Shown: positions 33,535-45,967, numbered from the stretch's first letter. The stretch is 64,000 nucleotides of DNA from Dama dama (GCF_033118175.1 NC_083692.1:16254001-16318000), one strand, 5' to 3'. The notes: generated by a model from the sequence alone, not told the origin. Numbers and translations are program-made.

Positions 33535-34602
33535 AAACAGTTTGATTTTGTAATGTTAAGGCAAACTTGTATTCCTAAAATAAATCATGTAATTTGACAC
33601 TACTTGTTACAGTTTTGTTTAGTATGTTTGTAAATGTGTTCATGAGAAATATTGGTCTATAATTCTGCTTATTATAGCATATCAGCCACCCTTTGGTATT
33701 TAAAATTATGAGTTGGAAATTTTCTCTTTCTATTATTTGGAAGTTTGTGTAAGATTATGGTCATTTCTTTAAATATTTAGACAAAATCGCTAGTTTCAGT
33801 TACAGATTCAACTTCTTAAACAAATATAAAACATTTAGATTTTCTTTTTCCACTTTAGTTGGTAATTGTGTTTTCCTAGAAATTTCATGTAGATTTTCAG
33901 ATTTATAGGCATGAAATTCTTTGTAGTATCTACTTATGACACTGATAACTTGTACCTTCTTTTTTCTTCTTTATTTTCTTGATCTGGCAGTTTTTCCCTT
34001 GTTAGCAGTTATTAATTATATTGGTCTTCTCAAAGAACCTACCTCTGGATTTGTTGACTTTCTTTTACCAATTTTTCTGTTTCATTACTTTCTGCTAGTA
34101 TTTTCATATCTTCAGTTTTTTCCTCCATTCCTCTATCTTTGGATTTAGTGTACTATTATTTTTCTATTCTTTGAGACAGACACTTAGCTTGATTTTTAAC
34201 CTTTATTATCTTTTATTATATGAAATTTTAAAGAAACAAATTTCCCTAGAAGTACAGCTTTAGTTTTGTTCTTCAAACTTTTATATGCCATATTTTATTG
34301 TCATTTATCTCATTGTAATTTCTTTTGAATTATTGTTTATTTAGAACATATTGCTTGATTTCCAAATATGTGAGGGTTTTCTAGTTACCTTTATGTTATT
34401 GATTACTACCTTAATCCCCTTTGGTCAAAGAATATATTTTGGATGGTTTTACCTTTTGGAACTTGTTGGAACTTACCAGCATATGGTAAATGCTCCATGA
34501 TTACTTAGAAAGAATACATACTCAGATAAGGTTGACTGTAGTATGGTATGTATGTCAATTAGATTAAATTTATTACTCACATAGTTGCAATCTCCTATGT
34601 AT

Positions 34603-34684
34603 ACACTCAGTTGCTCAGTCGTGACCAATTTTTTGTGACCCCATGGACTGTAGGCCTCCAGGAGCCTCTCTCCCATATTCTCCT
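34603..34684 (-). mobile_element. Bov-A SINE fragment
   Basis: Reverse fragment: 'cagttgctcagtcgtgacca' to 'ggagcctctctcccatattc', inside antisense L1. Confidence 0.85.
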
Positions 34685-36174
34685 TTTTTTTTCACTCTTT
34701 ATTCCATCAGTTCCTTATAGTTCTGTGATTGTGCTTTTAAAGCTGAATTAAGTGCATCAAAATACAGAATTATTATATATTCTTGACAGACTTGTCTTTT
34801 TATCTTTATGAACTGATCTTCTATCTTCAGTAATACTTCTTGACTTAAATTTACCTTGACGGCTATTTGTATGGCTACATCAGCCTCCTTTGGGTTAGTC
34901 TTTGCTGGGTGTATTTTTTCATTGCTTTGCTTTCGATCTTTCTTTGTCTTTACACTTAAAAGTGTGCCTCTTGAAAGCAGTATACAGTTAGGTTTTTAAA
35001 ATGTTTTTCCACGTAGTAAGTAGTTTCTTTAAGATGATTCCAAATGATCTTCACCTCTTGTCATTCAAGCCCTTGTTAATCTCTTCCCCCTAGCACGTGC
35101 ATTGAACCTGACACACCTCTAGTGAATTCTAATGACCAGCAAAGTCAGAAGTTATTTCACACATACACAACTGTATGTTAGGAGTAAAGCATGGCTTCAA
35201 TTAAATGTTTTCCAGAATACCATTCAGTGGTCCCCACTTCCTGAATATTTTCCCCACTGAATGAAAAGCTGCCTTAACCATATACTCAACTCCCATACAT
35301 ATTTAGGTCTATTTCTGAACTGTTTTGTTATGCTGATCTATTTATAAAGTATGACCACACTGTTTTAATTGCTGTAAATTTACAAGTTTTAAAATCTCTA
35401 TGGAGTTAATCTCCCTCTGTCACCATCCCTTTCTTTCCTGTATATTCTTGCTTCTTTGTTTTTCCATATCAATCTCAGAGTTAGCCTGTGTAAATCTTTT
35501 TCTTTTTAATCCTATTGTTATTGATATAGGGTATCACATAGGTTAAGAAGAGGTGACATCTTTATGATACTGATTGTTCCTACTCAAGAACATGGTATGT
35601 CTTTCCATTTATTCAGGTCTTGTTTTATGTCCCTCATTAGCATTTTAAAGTTTCCTATAAAATAATGTTTCTTAAGCTTATTCCCAAGTATTTTGTATCT
35701 TATGTTTTTGGCTATTATAAAATGACCTCTTCTTTCCTTAGAGAATGTAATTGGACATTGTGCATACAAAGGCTATTTCCTGAAAATTAATTTTGTACCG
35801 ATTTAATTTATTAAATTCTGATTTGTTTTTGGTTGGTCTTCCTTTCGTTCCTAAGTAAACAATCCAGTCATATCACCTACAAATTAGAAGCCTGTCCTCT
35901 CTTCCTTTCTAATTTCTATACCTTTAACTTCTTTGGTCTAATTGTTTCGTCTAAGTCCTAGAGAACAATTTTAAATGACGGTAATGATTAGTAAATGTCT
36001 TTGTCTTGCTTCTGACTTTAATGAAATTGCTTCTCTAATTCTCATTTAAGCATGATGCTGGCTTTGGATTGAGATAAATATATTTTATCATATTAAGGAA
36101 ACAGTTAGTCTTAATATGAAATGAGCCTTGTTTTCCTGAAATAAACCTCATTTTGTTATGGTGAACTACTCCTA

Positions 36175-36345
36175 GCTAGAGCCAGCTTGATTGGGTTCAA
36201 ATCCTGTTACCATTATTGACTAGTTGAGCATTTATTAGGACACTTGATCTCTTTTGACTCAGTTTTATTTTCTGTAAAATAGGAATGTTAAGAATATCCA
36301 CTTCACTCACTACATTGCTGTGAAAATCAAATAACTATGGAAAGT
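36175..36345 (+). repeat. MIR SINE
   Basis: 'gattgggttcaaatcctgtt', 'tttattttctgtaaaatagg' and 'tgctgtgaaaatcaaataac' follow the MIR order. This separates two L1 blocks. Confidence 0.65.
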
Positions 36346-37390
36346 TGAGCATTTTTTCAAATGTTTAAGGGACATTTATGTTTTTTTCTGTAATCTATTC
36401 ATATCCTTTCCCTATTTTTCCATAGGATCTCCTCTATTTTTAGAAGCTCTTTATAAATTAGAGGGGTTTCCCTGGTGGCTCTGGTAAAGAATCTGCCTGC
36501 AATGAGGAACACGTAGGTTCGATCCCTAGGTTGGGAAGATCCCCTAGAGAAGGGAACAGCTACCCAATCAAGTATTCTGGCCTGGAGAATTCCATGGACT
36601 GGGGTCCATGGGGTTGCAAAGAGTCGGACAGGACTGAGCATCAGTTTAACTATAAATTAGAGAGACTAGCCCTTAACCTGTGAAATAAATTGATGATGTT
36701 TTCTTAGTTGTCACTTGTACTTTACTTTACTTTGGTATATTTGAGATGCAAAAGGGATGTTTTTGTTTTGGTTTTTTAGCATAGCCAAATATAGCTCTGT
36801 TCTATCTAGATTTTTAAGTTGTCTTTAGTCTGAAGGATACATTAGCCCCAGTTCTTCACCCTTTATCTGTATCCCCACGCTTTGCCATGTGAACTTACAA
36901 TCCCCTCCACCACCTGGGTGGAGAATATTTTCCTACTGACCCAAGGAGACTGAAAGACATGTGGTGTTATTATGCAATGACTAATCATTACTGTTAGGAA
37001 AGTTTCCTCACTCCCAGGTTATAGAGCAGGAATGACAACTTTTAAAAAATATTTAAGTAAATATTTTAGAGTTTACAACCAGATATGTTCATGTATTATT
37101 CCTTCTCCTCCTTATTAAACCCTTCAAAAGTGAAAAAAAAATTCTTACTTAGCTTTCAGCAGTCCAAAAATAGTCTCACAGATTTGGACCAACCTGTCTA
37201 CTGAGGAATTCACCTTATTTTTTCCAGTATGTCTTAATATTGTACAATTAAATCTCTGATCAATTTGAAAATTATTCTGGCACATAGTATGAGGAATAGA
37301 TCAATTTTCATTTTCATATGACTATTGAGCTATCCCAATACCATTCATTTCTATAGTTCATCTTTCCTCCTCACTGACTTAAGGTACTAC
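36346..37390 (-). mobile_element. old L1 LINE fragment
   Basis: The plus strand is L1 complement: 'ttcatatcctttccctattt', 'gaagctctttataaattagag', 'ctagcccttaacctgtga' and, near 37240, 'aatctctgatcaatttgaaa'. A SINE splits it at 36464-36650. The unique-looking part 36840-37020 is uncertain. Confidence 0.65.
36452..36662 (+). mobile_element. Bov-tA SINE with perfect 12-bp target duplication
   Basis: The SINE (36464-36650) runs 'gggtttccctggtggctctgg' to 'gacaggactgagcatcagtt'. tataaattagag flanks it at 36452-36463 and 36651-36662. Confidence 0.95.
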
Positions 37391-37794
37391 CATTTATTTT
37401 CTTTTTTATTGTATAAAAAAATAAGTATAGTTGACTTACATAATTATATTTCAGGTGTATAGTGCAGTGGTTCAATATTTTTATAGATTATATTCCATTT
37501 AAAGTTATTACAAAATAAGGGCTATACTTCCTGTTCTGTACAATATATCCTTGTTACTTATCAATTCAATATATAGTAATTTGTATCTTTTAATCCTGTC
37601 TGTTTTGAACTCCTTCCCTCTTCTCTCTCTCCACTGGTATTAAATAGTTTGCTTTCTATATCTGTGAGTCTGTTTGTTTTGTTATACACATTTATTTATA
37701 GATTCCACATACAAGTGATAACATTTCAATAAATATATTTTCTAGGTCCATCCACATTGTTGCAAATGGCAGAATTTCATTCCTTTTTATGGCT

Positions 37795-37864
37795 GAGTAA
37801 TTTTGTTGTTGTTTTTCAGTTGGATGGTCGAGTAATTTTGTTGTTGTTTTTCAGTTGGATGGTC
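37795..37864. repeat. perfect 35-bp tandem duplication across the L1/BovB junction
   Basis: Two identical 35-bp units (37795-37829 and 37830-37864) each contain the last six bases of the L1 flank (gagtaa) and the first 29 bases of the BovB end. The duplication therefore arose after the BovB insertion. Confidence 0.9.
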
Positions 37865-39118
37865 GTGTCTGACTCTTTGCAACCACATGGACTGCAGCAC
37901 ACCAGGCTTCCCTGTCCTTCACTATCTCTCAGAGTTTGCTCAAACTCATGTCCATTGGTTCAGTGATGCCATCCACCCATCTCATCCTCTGTTGCCCCCT
38001 TCTCTTCCTGCCTTCAATCTTTCCCAGCATCAGGGCCTTTTCCAATGAGTCAGTTCTCTGCATCAGATGGCCAAAATATTGGAGCTTCCGCATCGGTCCT
38101 TCCAATGAATATTCAGGGTTGATTTCCTTTCAGGTTGACTGGTTTGATCTCCTTGCAGTCCAAAGGACTCTCAAGAGTCCTCTTCAGGACCATGATTAGA
38201 AAGCATCAATTCTTCAGTGCCCAGCCTTCGTTATGGTCCAACTCTCACATCCATATATGACTACTAGAAAAACCATAGCTTTGACTATACAGACCTTTGC
38301 TGGCAAAGTGATGTCTCTGCTCTTTAAAATGCTGTCTAGGCTTGTTCACAGTATTTTTCCAAGGCTTCCCTGATAGCTCAGTTGGTAAAGAATCCACCTG
38401 CAATGCAGGAGATCCTGGTTTGATTCCTGGGTTGGGAAGATCTGCTGGAGAAGGGGTAGGCTACCCAATCCAGTATTCTGGCCTGGAGAATTCCATGGAC
38501 TGTATAGTCATGGGGTCGCAAAAAGTCGGACATGACTGAGCGACTTGCACTTTCACTTTTTTCCAAGGAGCAAGTGTCTTTTAACTTCATGACTGCAGTC
38601 ACCATTCACAGTGAGTCTGGAGCCCAAGAAAATAAAGTCTGTCATTGTTCCATTTTCCCCCCATCTATTTGTCATGAAGTGATGGGACCAGATGCCATGA
38701 TCTTCGGTTTTTGAATGTTGAGTTTTAAGTTGGATTTTTCATTCTCCTCTTTCACCTTCATCAACAGGCTCTTTAGTTCCTCTTTGTTTTCTGCCATAAG
38801 GGTGGCGTCATCTGCATATCTGAGCTTATTGATTCTCAAGATTCTCCTGGCAATCTTGATTCCAGCTTGTGCTTTATCCAGCCCGGCATTTTGCATGATG
38901 TACTCTGCATATAAGTTAAATAAGCAGGGTGACAGTATACAGCCCTGACGTACTCCTTTCCCAATTTTGAACCAGTTCATTGTTCCCTGTTGGTTCTAAC
39001 TGCTGCTTCTTGACCTATGTACAGGTTTCTCAGGAGGCAGGTAAGGTGATCTGCTATTCCCATCTCTTCAAGAATTTTCCAGTTTGTTGTGATCCACACA
39101 GTCAAAGGTTTTAGTGTA
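37801..39118 (-). mobile_element. BovB (RTE LINE), 3' part with ORF2 remnant, split by a SINE
   Basis: On the minus strand the piece 38980-38672 translates into the reverse transcriptase region of BovB. It includes 'GKGVRQGCILSPCLFNLYAEY' in part and the catalytic-loop version 'YADDATLMAENKEELKSLLM', so the YADD core survives. RTE elements encode an endonuclease/reverse transcriptase used for target-primed insertion and also mobilise the Bov SINEs. The copy is 5'-truncated and broken by frameshifts and by the Bov-tA at 38365-38557. Confidence 0.93.
38354..38568 (+). mobile_element. Bov-tA SINE nested in BovB, 11-bp target duplication
   Basis: The SINE (38365-38557) runs 'cttccctgatagctcagttgg' to 'gactgagcgacttgcacttt', flanked by tttttccaagg at 38354-38364 and 38558-38568. 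It is the innermost of three nested layers. Confidence 0.96.
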
Positions 39119-39382
39119 GGCTGAGCAATACTCTATTGTATATATAGACAGAGTTATAGATATAGATATGCACCACATCTTTATCCATTCATCTGCTGAT
39201 GGGTGCTTGGGTTGCTTCCATATCTTGGCTATTGTAAATAATGCAAGTATCATTTCAAATTAGTATTTTGGGGTTTTATTTGTTTGTTTTCAATAAATAC
39301 CCAGGAGTGGAATTGCTGAACCATATGGTAGTTCTATTTTTAGCTTTTTGAGGGGCCTCCATACTGTTTTTTTCTATTGAGG

Positions 39383-40210
39383 TACTGTAGATGTACAATA
39401 TTAATTAAGTTGCAAGTGTATAGTATATTCACAATTTCTAAAGGTTATAATCCACTTATAGTTATTATAAAATATATTCCCCATGTTGTACAATATATCC
39501 TTGTAGCTTATTTATTTTATATAGAATAGTTTGTATCTCTTAATCTCTTATCCCTAACTTGCCCTTCCCCCTTTCTATCTCCCCACTGGTAACCTCCAGT
39601 TGTTTTTTAAGAAATAATTTTATGTTTATTTTTGACCGTGCTGGGTCTTTGTCCCTGCGTGCGGCTTTCCCTAGTTTGCAGCAAGTGGGAGACACTCTCC
39701 AGCGGCAGTCTGCAGGCTTCTCACTGTGGTGGCTTCCCTCCTTGCAGAGCATGGGCTCTGGGGTGCCCCGGCTTCAGCAGCTGTGGCACACAGGCTTAGC
39801 TGCCCCAGAGCATGTGGGATTTTCCTGGACCAGGGACCGAACCCGAGTCCTCTGCATTGGCAGATGGATTCTTAATCACTGGACTACCAGGGAAGCCCTA
39901 ACCACTGGTTTGTTCTCTATATCTGTGAGTCTGTTTCTTTTTTGTTATATTTACTTGCTGTCATATTTTTTAGTTCCACAAATATAGTATTTGTCTCTCT
40001 GTGACTTATCATAATTTCACTTATCATAAGATCCTCCAAGTCCATCCACACTGTTGCAAATAGCAAAATGTCACTCTTTTTTCATGGCTGAGTAGCAGAT
40101 AGTTCATTGTGTATATATACCACATCTTCTTTATCCATTTATCTGTTGATAAACACTTAGGCTGCTTCCTTATCTTGGCAATTATAAATAATTTACACGT
40201 TAGTGGTATA
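39383..40210 (-). mobile_element. another L1 LINE 3' end, split by a CHR SINE
   Basis: A fresh L1 tail complement begins ('tctattgaggtactgtagat', 'ccatgttgtacaatatatcc', 'ctatctccccactggtaacc'). It resumes after the SINE ('accactggtttgttctctat') and ends near 'ttatcttggcaattataaat'. Confidence 0.85.
39605..39897 (-). mobile_element. CHR-type SINE, near full-length
   Basis: Reverse CHR SINE with 'gaccgtgctgggtctttgtc' near its 3' end and 'cactggactaccagggaagc' at the tRNA-like head. A 'ccactggt' repeat on both sides suggests a target duplication. The 142-codon frame here is SINE-derived. Confidence 0.92.
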
Positions 40211-41289
40211 TTTACTACTGTATTTGAATCCTTTTACCATCTTGTATACTTTTTATTTTTCTTAACTTTCTAGTTTATTTTCTTGCTTTACCTTTTATCC
40301 ATTATCAGTTTAAATGCTATATTCTTTATATTTATTCTTTTAATAGTTACTCCAAATATTTTAACATATCTACTTACTAAATTCCCAAATTAATAAGATT
40401 CTTTAGTCCCCTCTTGAACAATTAAAGGGCAGTAAGACATGTTAACTCTCATCAACCCCTTTCAAAAGTATATGCTTTTGTTGCCTGGTGTTTTGAAGCC
40501 TCTCTTTGACTTCCTGAAATATATTTAAAACATGTATAACATGTTTATATTTTGTGCTAATAAGTGCAATATCTATGTTGTTTGTGAGTCTGATTCTCCT
40601 ATATATTGTTTCTCATGATTTTCACTCACGGTATCATATTTCCTTCTTGGGTTTGTGGTTTTTAAGTGTGAGCTACCCATATTCTTTGTAATTTTATCTG
40701 TGGAAATTTTTTTGATACCTAGATTGGAGTTTCATTCTTCCAGAAAAGTGTATGTTTGCTTCTGCCAGTCATCTGGAGTTACCACCTACCTTGATCCACT
40801 ATAAATTAAATTCCTACTTGCAGTATTTTGGACCACCGAAGTAGTATAAATTTGGGCCACAAACCTCTATAAGGGACAACTTGTTAAAGATTTTTAGGTT
40901 AAATTAAAAGTCCTTCCTCCATCCAGGGCTAAGGTCAAGAAAATTATGTTCCCTTGCTGTTATTTCTGCTTGGTGTGTTTATTTAGTATTTACCCTTACA
41001 CTGCAAGTGTAGCACTTCCGAGCTCCGAGCTCTGGGAGATCTCAGATCTTACTGCCTTGAGCGGACCCTGCTTTCCTCCTCACTCAAAAGTCATCAGGAC
41101 AGAGACTCAAGGAGACCAAGTCTCAGCAGATACCTTCAGGGTGAAAGATGGCTTTCGTCTTGACTCCCAAGTTTTGAGCTTTCCCATCCCTTTTGACCTC
41201 TCCAGATTCTTTCATTTCTTGCCTCTGCTCTGTGCATGTAGAAAGCTATTTTTGACCCTCAATGATAAAACTAACCCCCAAAGTGAAAG
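40211..41289. other. AT-rich sequence then unique DNA, no gene seen
   Basis: 40210-40700 is AT-rich and may be diverged L1. 40900-41290 is unique, with a 117-codon frame (40946-41299) lacking any recognisable domain. Confidence 0.4.
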
Positions 41290-42075
41290 CACTAGGTAAG
41301 TTTGCAGGATAAAAAATTAGCATATAATAATCAACAGCCTTCATACATAAGAACAATAACCAAGTAGAAGATATAATGGCAGAGAAAACCCCATTTACTA
41401 GCAACAAGGATTAAATACATAGGGAATAGCCTTAACAAGAAGCACATTAAAGCTATTCAAGGAAAATTTTAAAGCCGTCCTTAAAAGGCACACAAATAGA
41501 CTTGAACAGTAGAAACACGCCCCCTGTTCTTGGACAGGATGATTCAACATTGTAAAGATGTCAGTTTTCTCTGTTAGTTAATAAATGTAATATGATCTCA
41601 AAAATATCAACACATTATTTTTATGGAGTTACACAGGTTGATACTAAAGTTTATATAGAAATATAAACATGTAATGTTAGGAAAACACTGAAAAATTATG
41701 ACAGGGACTAGCTCTCCCAGACATTAAAATATACTATAAGTTTTCCATAATTGAAACAGTGTGGTATGTGCACAAGGAGACAGATAGACCAATGGAACAG
41801 AAGAGAAAGTTCAGAGCGACACAAATGCATGTAGATCCCGGATAGAATCCTTAACCAGAGAAAGAACGTTATTGGGAAAAGTGGTAAAATTCAAATGAAG
41901 TATGCAGTTTAGTTAATAGGATCGTGTCAATGTTCATTTCCTGGTTTTGATACTTGTTTCTTGACTACGTAAATTTGCCAACGTTAGAAATTGGGAGAAG
42001 GGCATATGTCAATTCCTTGCCCTATTCTTGCAGTTTTCCTTCAGTCCACAATTATTTAAAAATAAAACATGTGCG
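41290..42075 (+). mobile_element. old L1 LINE, ORF2 end and 3' UTR
   Basis: Plus-strand ORF2 text ('gctattcaaggaaaattt', 'acagggactagctctcccag', 'agacagatagaccaatggaac') is followed by an L1M-type 3' UTR ('tgttcatttcctggttttgat', 'gttttccttcagtccacaat') and 'aaaaataaaac'. Confidence 0.85.
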
Positions 42076-43224
42076 TTTTAAGGTTTTGAATCACGGACCC
42101 CAGAGAATACAAAGAGAAGACTGAGTCACAGTAATGTGGCACGCCAGAAAAAGGGCCACTGGTCACCACTGTTGACCAGAAACACTTAATTGGCTTTGCT
42201 TTACACAGTTTCAAAGGGTTTCGCTCACCTTATTCACTTACAGCCTGGTATCAGTAAGATGAAAGTCACAGATCAGCACTTGGAGTGGGCCAGCTGCTTG
42301 GTTTCACCCTATGGATGTTTTCTACGGCCTTGAAACTGCCAAGATCGTGAAGGGCCCTGATCTAAAGAGTGGGAGAGGATCAACACATTTACTGTCACTA
42401 CGGAGAAATAAAGCCTCAAAGGCATAACTGGGGGTTGGCAGCAACAGCTCTGTTACTGAAGAACAGTACTAGGGATTAAGACCATCACATTGTGCTTTAA
42501 ATTCTACCAAGATAAGATGATTCAGGGGGCATAACTTCAGACCGGTATCACCAATAGAACAAGTAAGGGAACTGGTCAGCCATGGTACAAACTGGTATTT
42601 CCAATTAGGTTTAATGTATGTCCAAAGTATGTCAGTAGCTCTTACAAATAGGGAGACCTGACTATATTTCCCAGAAAAGTAATTACGGAGGTGCAAACCA
42701 GTTTCCATCTCAGTTCCAGGGCTTTGCTCACACAATGGGCCGGTTGTGGTAGGGTTTCCATGACTGCACAGAGAAGAGGACTATCACAGCTCTCCAAATC
42801 AACAAGCAAGCCTGTGTCCACAGAGCCCTCGACCTTCTGTCTCCCGCCTACTGTTCCCTGCTCCTCTGTATGCTTTATATGCCAGCCATGCCAAAGGACT
42901 TGCAGGGCCCTAAACAGACCATGCTTTATACCTTTGGATGGCCTCATCCTCTCTTAACACTTACTTATCCTTCAAGATCTGTTACAGTATTTTTTGAATC
43001 CTCCCTCTGTTCATTTTAAGTTGAGTCACTTCCTCCTTGCTGCCAAAATACCTTAAAATTCTTATCTCAAAGTCACTCCACATTGTAGTATTTGCTTTCC
43101 TGGTCTCTTCTTCAGAAGACCATGAACTTCATAAGAGCAGAAATGCTTTCCCTCTTTGCTCCCAGCAGAATGGTTGGCATACAATGTGTGTGTGTGTGTG
43201 TTTTTTTTTTTAACAATGTGTTCT
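42076..43224. other. unique sequence, no gene seen
   Basis: There are overlapping frames of about 88-101 codons on both strands at 42469-42957 without domains. A (TG)n/T-run lies at 43184-43212 just before the next SINE. Confidence 0.45.
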
Positions 43225-43475
43225 ATACACATCTATGGGGCTTCCCAGGTGGCACTAGTGGTAAAGAACCCACCTGCCAATGCAGGAGACATGAGACAAG
43301 GGTTCAATCCCTGGGTCAGGAAGATCCCCTGGAGGAGGGCATGGCAACCCACTCCTGTATTCTTGCTGGAGAATCCCATGGACAAAGGAGCCTGGTGGGC
43401 TACAGTCCACGGGGTCGCAAAGGGTCAGATACAACTGAAGTGATTTAGCAGGCATCAGGCAGGCATACACATCTA
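43225..43475 (+). mobile_element. Bov-tA SINE, full-length, perfect 11-bp target duplication
   Basis: The SINE (43236-43464) begins 'tggggcttcccaggtggcac' and ends 'gtgatttagcaggcatcagg'. atacacatcta flanks it at 43225-43235 and 43465-43475. The 95- and 118-codon frames here are SINE-derived. Confidence 0.96.
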
Positions 43476-43959
43476 CTGATTGAAAGGGCACGTATGAAGG
43501 ACAAGACTTAAAAGATAGCTATTTGACTAGCAGTTCCATAAGGTTAGCAAGATGTTACAGTCCCTCACTACCCTTAACAACTCAAAGCCGTGTTCTCCTG
43601 GTTTAGGGATCAGTTTCGCTTTGGCACACAGAGGACAGCACCTTTTTGTAGCCATTGATTGGTTAGGTTTTATTGACTTGTGCTCTTGTCACTTTCAAAA
43701 ACAAAAGTAGGTCAGTGTAGGAGGTGCCACAGAGGCTGGCTGTCTTCTTTCAGGGCTATAAACACAGAGATTAGACCAGGCCATGTACAGATGCTCTCAC
43801 AGAGAAACAGCCCACCAGAACCAACACACAAATGAAGTAAAGGCATCTCACCAGACACCCAGCCCTGGGCCCAGTGGCACAAGTTTATTTCAGATATACA
43901 TGCCCACAGTTCATTAGTATTGTAAAAAGGGTAGCGTAGGATATTGGTTGGGAATAGAA
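43476..43959. other. unique sequence, no gene seen
   Basis: I see no repeat or coding signal. Confidence 0.45.
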
Positions 43960-44160
43960 CCTCCAGCATCAAACAGACTTAAATTTGAATTCTGGTTGAT
44001 ACTTATTAGCTATGTGACTTTGAGTAAGTTAATTAAAACTGTAAGTGTATTTTGCTGCTTTAAAACAGAGATAAAGTCCCTATCTTAGAGTTGCTGAGGA
44101 TTAAGGAAGATGCTGTTTACAAATAGCACATAATACTCAGTAAACAGTCACCATTATTAG
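43960..44160 (+). repeat. MIR SINE
   Basis: 'acagacttaaatttgaattctgg', 'ttagctatgtgactttgagta' and 'tagagttgctgaggattaagg' match plus-strand MIR in order. Confidence 0.75.
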
Positions 44161-45339
44161 GAGGGGGACGATGGGCTCTGAATAGTAGTCTACTGGTTTC
44201 CAGCAGAGTGTCTAGGGACCCAGGGATGTCCTTCTTTGTGGCAGCCACCCTCTTCCCTGGAAGTGCCTGATGAGGCAAGCTGAGTGAGTTCTCAGCAATC
44301 ACCTGTTGTATCAGTGAAAAGGGCAATGGTTCTAGTGGACCTTTATCATTCCCATCAGCCGTTCAGTATCTAACCTGCCCTCCTGTGTTTGGGGGATTCA
44401 TCCATACTCAAAAGAAGCCAAACATTCCAGATGATCTCATTCTCCCTTCCCGCAGTCAGGACACAGGCAACCTGAAGACTAATCAGACCTACCTGTCCCA
44501 GGTTTTAAATCAGAAACTAGTGATATGAAGAAGCCAGAAACATACCGAGTCCCTTCTGGTGAGGGTGGAACCCCTACACAGAGATCCAGAGGCAGCACGC
44601 AGTGATGTGGAAAATCAAGTTCCACTTCATCGTTAGTAAGGATAATGCCTGAGACTCCAATGAGAAGTTCTCTGAGAAAGGAAGCTCCATCAAGGCACTC
44701 AAGGTCAAAAAGAGGTGACGAAATGGGTCTGTCTCATCCCTGAAACCCAAACTAAACTCTTGGGTTTAGCAAATAAAAAATAAAACTAAAGCACGCACTA
44801 GATGAGGGGGTAGCCTCCTTATTTGTAAAAGTGGGCCCAGGCCTCCTTGACAGTCCAAGACCCTGGAAAGGAGAAAGCAGAAAAGGGACCACAGTTTAGC
44901 CTGACTTTTCAAGAACAGCAACTCCACCCACTAGTAAGTAGGGGTGATCCATCATAGAGCTTGACTAGCGTGGTTAGCAATTCTTCCTACTGTAGTGGGT
45001 TTGAAGGAGGAACAAAGAGACGTGACGAAAGGAAGAGACATCTTGAGTTGGCTTTTCTTATGGATGATAATTATCCATGAAAGAAAGTGCTTCCCTCCGA
45101 TCAGTGCTTTAAGCCAGCACACTAAGGCGGCGTGGCAAAGGAACTCATCAGCTCATGGGTATTCATGAAGTAAAGGCGGCGAGGGCAGAGGCAGGCTTCA
45201 GTCTGTGTTGAATTGACCTACCGACCAGTCTGCCCATCTGTGAAGGCTGAGGCAGTATAGAAGTAGGAGAAAGATCAGGGGAGCAGGCTCAGAAAAGGCA
45301 GAATTCCAGAAAGGAAGCAGTTATGTGGTATCAAGACAT
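44161..45339. other. unique sequence, no gene seen
   Basis: A kilobase of moderate-GC unique DNA. I looked for a processed gene copy and found no convincing frame. Confidence 0.45.
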
Positions 45340-45962
45340 CAAGAGTGTCTCTTCACATGTACCCCAATGTCCACTGCAGCACTGTTTACAATAGCTGGGG
45401 CATGGAAGCAACCTAGAAGCCTATTGGCAGACGAATGGATGAGAAGTTGTGGTACATATGCACAATAGAGTGTTACTCAGCTATAAAAAAGATTGCATTT
45501 GAGTCAGTTCTAATGAGGTGGATGAAACAGAAGCCTATTATACAGAGTGAAGTAAGTCAGAAAGAGAAACACCAATACAGTATGCTAACACATATATATG
45601 GAATTTAGAAAGATGGTAACTACAATTCTATACACAAGGCAGCAAAAGAGACAGATATAAAGAACAGACTATTACTGGACTATGTGGGAGAAGGTGAGGG
45701 TGGGATGATATGAGAGAATAGCATTGAAACATGTATTTTACCATATGTAAAATAGATGAACAGCACAAGTTCAATGCATGAAGCGGGACACTCAAAGCTG
45801 GTGCTCTGGGACAACCTAGAGGGATGGGGAGGGGAGGGAAGTGAGAAGGGGTGCTCGGAATGGGGGAGGGGTGCAGGTACTCCCGTGGCTGATTCCTGTT
45901 GCTGTGTGGCAGGGGCCACCACAGTAATGTGAAGTGATTGTCCTCCAATTAAAATTGTTTTT
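45340..45962 (+). mobile_element. ruminant L1 3' end
   Basis: A comparatively well-preserved tail: 'ctgcagcactgtttacaatag', 'gaagtaagtcagaaagagaa', 'attttaccatatgtaaaatag', then the polypurine tract 45818-45870 and 'cctccaattaaaattgtttt'. A rough duplication (agtgtctcttca / agtgtcttca) flanks it. Confidence 0.9.
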
Positions 45963-45967
45963 TACAA

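Larger units (their letters stand above)
29876..36140 (-). mobile_element. large old L1 LINE, ORF2 antisense, with several nested insertions
   Basis: From 29876 the plus strand is the complement of an L1 3' UTR and then of ORF2: 'ctgttgagagtgtatggtt', 'ctgcaagtcatttgcctgg' and 'ttgtcaagtatttgtattgc' in the first kilobase, and a readable ORF2 piece at 31668-31931. It resumes at about 33535 ('aatgttaaggcaaacttg', 'aaatattggtctataattc') and continues to about 36140. Later insertions are at 31501, 31986, 32262 and 34603. The segment 35000-35180 does not look like L1 and may be another old insertion. All frames are broken. Confidence 0.75.
37395..39382 (-). mobile_element. L1 LINE 3' end, split by a BovB insertion
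   Basis: The left piece (37395-37801) starts with the L1 tail complement ('gtatagttgacttacataat', 'cctgttctgtacaatatatcc') and ends at 'atggctgagtaa'. The right piece (39119-39382) resumes with 'ggctgagcaatactctattgt' and ends in 'ggggcctccatactg'. The 11-bp ggctgag(t/c)aat at 37791-37801 and 39119-39129 is the BovB target duplication. Confidence 0.88.

Noticed and set aside
38672..38980. Intact reverse transcriptase gene
   Set aside because: Only a 102-codon piece of BovB ORF2 is open, and the rest is broken or missing.
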